From the NCBI GenBank assembly GCA_003170555.1, contig PMZC01000089.1, forward strand, positions 2,984 to 37,792: 34,809 nt of DNA, read 5' to 3'. A program made the position numbers and the translations under genes. Position 1 is the stretch's first letter. Each line of letters starts with the position of its first letter. Positions 29,544 through 34,809 of the stretch are shown piece by piece. The stretch comes from Deltaproteobacteria bacterium. Its GTDB lineage: Bacteria > Lernaellota > Lernaellaia > Lernaellales > Lernaellaceae. Under the pieces are notes generated by a model, which saw nothing but the letters and a program-made list of their open reading frames with translations, made no database searches and was not told where the DNA came from.

Positions 29544-31007
29544 TCAGAAACGCAAAGCTCCGGTCTGTCCCGCGGCCGTGAGCACGTGCTGCGCCTCGGC
29601 CGCCGCCGGATGCATCGGAAATCGAGCAATCAACTGGCGCAGTCGCTCGCGGGCCGCGGGCGCGTTGTGCGACGCGGTGGCGAGCAGGTGGGCCGACTGG
29701 AACAGCGCCTTCGGGGCCAACGGCGAAGTCGGGTAATGCCGCAGGAGCGTCTCGTACATCTGCAGCGCCAGTTCCGGCATTTCGCTCTCCGCAAAGTACG
29801 GACCCAGCAGCGCATACGCCCGATCGGGAATCGGCGGCTCGCCGGGCACGTCGACAAAAAACCGCGCCAGGTCGCCCAGCAGCGGGAGGTCGCGGGCCTC
29901 GACCAGCTCGTTCGCCAGGCGCGCGGCGTCCTGCTTGGCGACGATGACATTGTGCTCGGCCACATTGGTCTGAATTTTGCGGAAACGGCCGAAAAAGTCC
30001 GTCGCTTCCGGATCGCCCTTCAGCCGGCGTTCGGCCCGGCGCTTCGCTCGGCCGATGGCGCTGGTGTCTTCCAACTCCTCTTCTTCCTCCTCCTCGACCG
30101 TCTCTTCCGGCGGGTGAAAATAGCGGAGCACGAAATAGAGACCCAGGCCGGTGCAGAAGCCGCCGACGTGCGCCCAATAGGCGATGTTCGTCGTGTGTTC
30201 GGCGCCGAGCAACGCCGGAACCAGGTTCTCCAAGAAATAAAAAGGAAGCACGATGTACGCGGGCAGAGTGAAGTAGCCCTTGCCCCAGCGGATGATGATC
30301 CAGTAGAAGTAGAAAAACTGAATCTTGGCTTTCGCGAAGCGCGGCAGGAAGGCGCCGATCAGCCCGAAGACCGCTCCCGAGGCGCCGATGATGGGGACAT
30401 TCGAGCCTGCGTTCATCAGCGCGAACAGCACGTTTCCGAAGAACCCGGCGATGAAATAGAGCAGCAGGTAGGCGACCACGCCGAACGTGTCTTCCAAGAT
30501 GCCGCCGGCCAGATACAGAAAGATCATGTTCCCGACGACGTGACCCAGGCTGGCGTGCAGGAACATGGCGGTGATCGCGCTGAGCGGGTTGAAGTGCTTG
30601 GGGACCAGGCCGTAGCGGCGATCGAAGCCGCGATCGATTTTCGCCTGCCATGTGTCGACGAGCTTTTGATAATCCGTGAACATCGGGTCATCAGCCGGCA
30701 CGACTTTTCCGGCGATGAAATCGGTCGCGAATTGCCGGAACTCGTCGTAGTGTGTTTGACAATATTCAGCATTCAGCGGGGGCCAGGACGGCGCGTTAGG
30801 TTTGGCCCGTTCTGTAGCGAGAAAGTCCTCACAGAGCAACTGACGCTTGGCCTGCCGCGCCGACAGTTGCACGTCGACCGAATCCCACATCGGGCCGAGC
30901 GTCGCGAAGAACACCGCCAGGTTGATGAAGATCAGCGCGAAGGTGGCGTAAGGCCACCCGTGCACCCGGCCTTGCTCGTGGCCGATGGGAAAAATAAACC
31001 AGAACAT
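29544..31007 (-). CDS. Rhomboid-family intramembrane serine protease with C-terminal helical-repeat domain
   Basis: With the ATG at 31007 (GGGAAG upstream) the protein has 487 residues and starts at a hydrophobic helix (MFWFIFPIGHEQGRVHGWPYATFALIFINLAVFF). The rhomboid core shows HASLGHVVGNMIFLYLAG (helix 2 His/Asn), the catalytic Ser in IIGASGAVFGLIG (Ser210) and the catalytic His in YWAHVGGFCTGLG (His280). A loop of about 100 residues sits between helices 1 and 2, and a cytoplasmic tail after residue 300 begins with a run of Glu and continues as TPR-like helices (YETLLRHYPTSPLAPKALFQSAHLLAT). Rhomboids cleave membrane proteins within the bilayer. The C-terminal repeats may hold substrates or partners. 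Substrates are unknown. An upstream in-frame start at 31076 is less likely. Confidence 0.88.
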   Translation of the reverse strand: MFWFIFPIGHEQGRVHGWPYATFALIFINLAVFFATLGPMWDSVDVQLSARQAKRQLLCEDFLATERAKPNAPSWPPLNAEYCQTHYDEFRQFATDFIAGKVVPADDPMFTDYQKLVDTWQAKIDRGFDRRYGLVPKHFNPLSAITAMFLHASLGHVVGNMIFLYLAGGILEDTFGVVAYLLLYFIAGFFGNVLFALMNAGSNVPIIGASGAVFGLIGAFLPRFAKAKIQFFYFYWIIIRWGKGYFTLPAYIVLPFYFLENLVPALLGAEHTTNIAYWAHVGGFCTGLGLYFVLRYFHPPEETVEEEEEEELEDTSAIGRAKRRAERRLKGDPEATDFFGRFRKIQTNVAEHNVIVAKQDAARLANELVEARDLPLLGDLARFFVDVPGEPPIPDRAYALLGPYFAESEMPELALQMYETLLRHYPTSPLAPKALFQSAHLLATASHNAPAARERLRQLIARFPMHPAAAEAQHVLTAAGQTGALRF

Positions 31008-31156
31008 GGTTTGCTTCCCAAGTTTGCATCGCGGCGGCGAACCGACGGATGCGGGTTCGAGAGCCGGCTGCGCCAATACTTTTTTGTTGAACGAGGACCG
31101 ATTCTATCGCGGGTTTGGCGGCGGTGGCAAATCGTTCGCTGGGCCGGCCGAGCGGT

Positions 31157-31882
31157 CTACCACGGCATCTGCTCGCCGATGTACTGCCAGCACTGGCCCG
31201 ACTCTTTTGGGCCGACGCGGTCGATGACGCGCAACATGCCGGCGACGGATTCCTGCGGCGAAGTCGGCGCGCGCGGCCCGCCCATGCCGGTCTGCACCCA
31301 GCCCGGCGAAATCGAAATGACCGTGACGCCCTGCCCCGCGAGGTCGGCCGCCAGCAGCCGCGTGAACATGTTCAGCGCCGCCTTGCTCGCGCTGTAGGCG
31401 TAATAGCCGCCGTGGTGTTTGAGGCTGAGCGAGCCGAGATACGACGTGAGGTTGACGATCTTCGGTGCGCTTCCTTTGCGCAGCAGATCGACGAAGCGCT
31501 GCGCCATCAGTACCGGCCCGGCGGCGTTGACGCGATAGACCTCGGTCAGATTGTGCGCGTCGAGACGGCCGAACGGCGGATCGCCGTGTCCCTCGAACGA
31601 GCTGGGAAACGAGTTGAAGACGCCCGCGTTGTTGATCAGCACATCGAGCGCGTCGGTCTGCGCGCTCACCGCGCGATGCGCCTGGTCGATCGACGCCGGA
31701 TCGGCCACGTCGAGCGCGATCAGTGCGAGCCGCTCGGGCTGTGCGGCGGCGAACTGCTGCAGTTCGGCGGCCTGCTCGGGCCGGCGGGCGCACGCGAAAA
31801 CGCGATCGCCGCGCGCGAGCAATTGGCCCACGAATTCCAGACCGATGCCGCGATTCGCCCCGGTGATGAGCACGCGTTTCAT
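31157..31882 (-). CDS. Short-chain dehydrogenase/reductase
   Basis: The 241-residue protein is a classical SDR. The cofactor-binding motif is RVLITGANRGIGLEF (TGxxxGIG), then DVLINNAGVFNS (NNAG), the catalytic Ser in IVNLTSYLGSLS, and Tyr/Lys in YYAYSASKAALNMF (YxxxK). ISPGWVQTGMGG is the PG motif after the active site. Basic residues after the first strand (CARRPEQ) suggest NADP(H). Close relatives are annotated C-factor/sniffer-type SDRs of unknown substrate. ATG at 31882 was chosen because it starts directly at the Rossmann strand; a frame extension to 31948 adds residues with no homology. It lies 149 bases upstream of the rhomboid start on the same strand and is divergent from the phospholipase-like gene. 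Confidence 0.9.
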   Translation of the reverse strand: MKRVLITGANRGIGLEFVGQLLARGDRVFACARRPEQAAELQQFAAAQPERLALIALDVADPASIDQAHRAVSAQTDALDVLINNAGVFNSFPSSFEGHGDPPFGRLDAHNLTEVYRVNAAGPVLMAQRFVDLLRKGSAPKIVNLTSYLGSLSLKHHGGYYAYSASKAALNMFTRLLAADLAGQGVTVISISPGWVQTGMGGPRAPTSPQESVAGMLRVIDRVGPKESGQCWQYIGEQMPW

Positions 31883-32013
31883 GCGTCCGCCCCCGTCGTT
31901 TTGCGCAACGTAGGGTCGGCGAGGCGGCCTGTCAAACGCGAAAGACAAACGGCCGGCGAATCGTTACAATGCGCCCGGTTGATCGGGCAGTTCACCACGG
32001 CCGAGAGTTGACC

Positions 32014-34746
32014 ATGCGGCATCGAATCACGCTCACCCTGTCGATCTTTTCCTTGTTCGCGTTCTTGCTCGCGCCCCCCGCGCGGCCCTGCGGCATGTCG
32101 ACGCACGACGAAATCAGCCAGCGGGCGCGCACGTTTTTCCACTCGGACGACTACCCGGCGTTCGACGACTATCTCGCCCAGCAAAGCGGCGCGCTGCAGG
32201 CGGGTTCGGTGTTTCCGGATTGGGGATACTCGTTCGGTTACCCGGACGAGTCGGAGGCGGCGCACTGGCCGCCCTATCTGACCGCCTACGCCGACTACCT
32301 GCACGACACCTATCCGCAGCCGTGGGACGAGGACACGATCAAGTCGGCGGTGTTTCTCCTCGGCGCGGTGTCGCATTCGGTGGCCGACTTCAACTGGCAC
32401 TTCACCGTCGGCCCGCTCGACGGTTTCATCACGACCATGAGCAAGCTCGATTTCCACGGCAACTACGGCGACGCGCATACGGCCGCCGATTTCGGCGGCG
32501 ACGTACTGACCGTCAGCGAAATCGACCTCGGCTTCGAGGAATATTGGTACGTGGCCGCGGCCGACGCGGCGGCGGTCTATCAGGAACAGGGCTATACGAC
32601 CGTCACGCCCGAGGCGATCACCTCCCGCATGGGCATCATGTTCGTGGGTTCGCGCGGCGAGCGGATCGTGAACGGCCTGCTGTTCGACAAGTACGCCGCG
32701 GAATCGCCGTTCATGACCGAGCAGTTCCTCGACTACCACTTCGGCGGCCTCGACGACATGGCGGCCTGGACGGCGTGGACCTGGCCCGAGTACATCGCCG
32801 ATATGGAAAACGGCCTGCCTGTCGCCGCGCGTCACGTTGCACCGGCGGACGGAGTGGACGTGGACCGCGTCTACGCCATGCTCGCCGCGTTCGGCATCGG
32901 CCCGGCCGACATCATCATCGAGCGCGACGGTCGCGGCGTGACGATGCGCCTGCCCGATCCGGTTCGCGCCGCGCCGGCGAAGCCGGGACGCGCGCTGCCG
33001 CCGCCGGCCGACCGCTCGCTGACCCTGACCACCGCCGATCCATACGCCCACCTCGGCACGAGCCTTGCCACGGCCGATCTCAACGGCGACGGCTATGCCG
33101 ATCTGGTCGTCGGCGCGCCCGGCTACGGCAAACCGGGGCAGCCGCAACTCGGCGCGGTGTACGTGCTGCTCGGCCGGCCGCAGGTGGACGGCCAGGAGCA
33201 ACTGTCGGTCGCCGACGCCGATTTCACGCTGACCGGCCGGGACACCTATGGCCGCTTCGGCTGGAGCGTGGCGCTGGTTGACCTGAACGCCGACGGCAAG
33301 CTCGATCTCGTCGTTTCGTCGCCGACCATCGGCGCACAGAGCGACGCGTACACCGGCCGCGTCGACGTCTTCTTCGGGGACGGCGCCGGCGGTTTCTCCA
33401 CCACGCCCGACGTAGTCATCACGGCGACCGACATCGAAACCGTGCTCGGCTACACCATGCTCGCCGGGGACGTCGACGGCGACGGCCACGACGACCTGAT
33501 TCTCGGCATGCCGTTCGCCCCGGCCGGCGGCCAGCAGCGCGGGCAAGTCACCGTGTTTCGGGCCTCCGCCGGCCTCACCAGCGGCCGGAACCTGACCGTG
33601 GCCGACGCCGATTGGACGCTCAGCGGCGAGGCGGACCACGATTGGTTCGGCTACTCGCTGGCGCTGGCGCCGCGCGCGGGGCAGAGCCCGCTGATGCTGG
33701 TCGGCGCGCCGACGGTCAACGTCGGCGACGTGCAGAGCGCGGGGCGCGTGTACGGGTATACGTATGGTTCGTCCGCGCGGGCGTTCACGATCACCGCGGC
33801 GGACGAATTTCAGAAGTTCGGCGCGTCGCTGTCGGTGTTGAATCTGCCGGCGGAAGGTCCGGCCGCCGTGGTCGGCGCGCCGACCGAATCCCAAGGCGCG
33901 CAGAACCAGGTCGGCGCGGTGCACGTGATTCCGCTGGCCGGCCTGAGCGGTGACCGGCGCCTGGCCGACGTGAACGAGCGCGCGGCGCTCTACGGCGACG
34001 CCGCCGGAAAACGCTTCGGCTGGCGCACGACGACCTGCGACCTCAACGGCGACGGCGCTGACGACCTGTGGGTGTCGCAGCCGTGGCTCGACCACGAAGC
34101 CGGCGACGCGCACCTGTGGTTCGGCGGCGACAGCTTCCCGACCGGCGCGGTCGCTCATGCGCCCGACGGCGCTTCGTGGACGGCCGGCGAAGGCCCGGCG
34201 CGCTCGCTGGCCGGCAATGCGCTGGTTTGTCTCGACTTCAACGGCGATGGTTACCCCGACCTCGCGCTCGGCGAGCGACGCGATAGCCGTTTCGGTGTCG
34301 AGGCCGGCGCCGTGACGTTACTACTCACCCCCGCGCCCTCGCTGGTGGGCCTGGCGCCGGATCACGCGGCGGCGGGTGAGTCGCGCATCTTCATGCTCAG
34401 CGGCGAACGCTTCATCGACCAGGGCCTGTCGCTCGAACTGCGGCAGGGCGACCGCGTGCTGCGACCGGCGCAACTCAGCGTGGGCGACGCGCAGCACATC
34501 TCCTTCTCGGTCGACATCCCCGCCGACGCGCCGACCGGCGCCTACGATCTCACCTTGCAAACCGATTTCGGCGCGGCCACGCTGACCGGCGCGCTGACGA
34601 TCGAGCCTTCCACCGCTGACGACGATGTGATTGACGACGACGCGGTCGATGATGACGCGGCGGACGACGACACGGCGGACGATGACTCGTCAGACGACGA
34701 TGCTTCGCCTGCGGGCGATGACGACAACAGCGGGTGCGGATGCTGA
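32014..34746 (+). CDS. Secreted GPI-PLD-like protein: zinc-dependent phospholipase domain, FG-GAP propeller, Asp-rich tail, terminal GCGC
   Basis: The 910-residue protein has a signal peptide (cleavage likely before Cys26) and a mature start CGMSTHDEISQRA. Residues 26-300 match, from memory, the catalytic domain of animal GPLD1: QAGSVFPDWGY, AAHWPPYLTAYADYLHDTYP, LLGAVSHSVADFNWHF, DFHGNYGDAHTAADFGGDVL and SPFMTEQFLDYHFGGLDDMA, with His/Asp/Trp residues able to bind zinc. Residues about 335-780 are FG-GAP blades with calcium loops DLNGDGYADLVVG (Asp355 region), DLNADGKLDLVV, DVDGDGHDDLILG, DLNGDGADDLWV and DFNGDGYPDLALG, plus two degenerate blades, seven in all. An Ig-like/IPT domain follows (about 785-865), then an Asp-rich tail (DDDVIDDDAVDDDAADDD) and NSGCGC at the end. 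Mammalian GPLD1 cleaves GPI anchors; the bacterial substrate is unknown. Confidence 0.88.
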   Translation: MRHRITLTLSIFSLFAFLLAPPARPCGMSTHDEISQRARTFFHSDDYPAFDDYLAQQSGALQAGSVFPDWGYSFGYPDESEAAHWPPYLTAYADYLHDTYPQPWDEDTIKSAVFLLGAVSHSVADFNWHFTVGPLDGFITTMSKLDFHGNYGDAHTAADFGGDVLTVSEIDLGFEEYWYVAAADAAAVYQEQGYTTVTPEAITSRMGIMFVGSRGERIVNGLLFDKYAAESPFMTEQFLDYHFGGLDDMAAWTAWTWPEYIADMENGLPVAARHVAPADGVDVDRVYAMLAAFGIGPADIIIERDGRGVTMRLPDPVRAAPAKPGRALPPPADRSLTLTTADPYAHLGTSLATADLNGDGYADLVVGAPGYGKPGQPQLGAVYVLLGRPQVDGQEQLSVADADFTLTGRDTYGRFGWSVALVDLNADGKLDLVVSSPTIGAQSDAYTGRVDVFFGDGAGGFSTTPDVVITATDIETVLGYTMLAGDVDGDGHDDLILGMPFAPAGGQQRGQVTVFRASAGLTSGRNLTVADADWTLSGEADHDWFGYSLALAPRAGQSPLMLVGAPTVNVGDVQSAGRVYGYTYGSSARAFTITAADEFQKFGASLSVLNLPAEGPAAVVGAPTESQGAQNQVGAVHVIPLAGLSGDRRLADVNERAALYGDAAGKRFGWRTTTCDLNGDGADDLWVSQPWLDHEAGDAHLWFGGDSFPTGAVAHAPDGASWTAGEGPARSLAGNALVCLDFNGDGYPDLALGERRDSRFGVEAGAVTLLLTPAPSLVGLAPDHAAAGESRIFMLSGERFIDQGLSLELRQGDRVLRPAQLSVGDAQHISFSVDIPADAPTGAYDLTLQTDFGAATLTGALTIEPSTADDDVIDDDAVDDDAADDDTADDDSSDDDASPAGDDDNSGCGC

Positions 34747-34772
34747 GCGGGGTCTAGGGTGCGGAATGGAAA

Positions 34773-34804
34773 TTGAGGCTTGAGTCCTGAGGCTTGAGGG
34801 GTGG
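34773..34804. repeat. Dispersed repeat family C, second copy
   Basis: Directly downstream of the phospholipase-like gene lies TTGAGGCTTGAGTCCTGAGG followed by CTTGAGGGGTGG. The last part repeats the unit at 24338-24373, and GTCCTGAGGCTTG (34785-34797) is the exact reverse complement of 24445-24457. The window ends five bases later, so the element may continue. Confidence 0.6.
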
Positions 34805-34809
34805 AAAAA

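Overview
The window looks like a chromosomal segment of a high-GC, probably uncultured, Gram-negative-type bacterium. Signs of this are several Sec and Tat lipoproteins, a Spy/CpxP-like periplasmic protein and GTG/TTG starts in dense operons. Three exported proteins carry long Asp-rich (DDDT/DDDA) low-complexity tracts, a style I associate with uncultured lineages near the old Deltaproteobacteria. That placement is a guess from memory; no rRNA gene is present to test it. By eye most genes are strongly GC-rich, but 4.9-6.8 kb and the first kilobase are clearly less so.

Layout. (1) 1-1000: the 3' end of lepA, then a cluster of inverted palindromic repeats surrounding a small GIY-YIG nuclease gene. 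(2) 1.0-4.9 kb: a SAM methyltransferase, a surface GH36-type alpha-galactosidase lipoprotein and rsfS. (3) 4.9-6.8 kb: a lower-GC Type II restriction-modification cassette whose two genes converge and overlap at their 3' ends. (4) 7.0-14.3 kb: a tight co-directional run of apgM, comF, a membrane-anchored coiled-coil protein, an AAA ATPase with a degenerate first AAA-like domain, a GT2 glycosyltransferase and a DUF2079-like membrane protein. (5) 14.4-18.6 kb: a TMTC-like membrane/TPR protein, a six-cysteine lipoprotein with an Asp-rich tail, a Spy-like chaperone, a 195-bp inverted-repeat element and mdh. (6) 18.7-23.4 kb: selD with an in-frame UGA (selenocysteine) in its active-site motif, then dus, a Fis-like regulator, mobB and an amidohydrolase. 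(7) 23.4-27.3 kb: two small exported proteins (one with its 3' end written by a dispersed repeat), a membrane sulfatase-fold enzyme with Thr at the nucleophile position, and a GNAT protein. (8) 27.4-34.8 kb: a palindrome cluster, a Tat-exported alkaline-phosphatase-fold lipoprotein, a rhomboid protease, an SDR, and a 910-residue secreted protein with the domain layout of animal GPI-specific phospholipase D, ending in an Asp-rich tail and GCGC.

Themes. Selenium (SelD) and molybdenum cofactor (MobB) supply sit together and suggest that the cell makes Sec/Mo enzymes such as formate dehydrogenase elsewhere. Envelope biology is prominent: glycan transfer (GT2, DUF2079, TMTC-like), surface glycan or lipid hydrolysis (GH36, PLD-like) and alkaline-phosphatase-superfamily enzymes. 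At least five intergenic repeat families occur in 35 kb. The strongest candidates for something undescribed are the GIY-YIG/palindrome association, the membrane coiled-coil plus AAA pair, the palindrome containing two GACGTC hexamers inside the modification-gene promoter, and the Asp-rich tail ending in GCGC.
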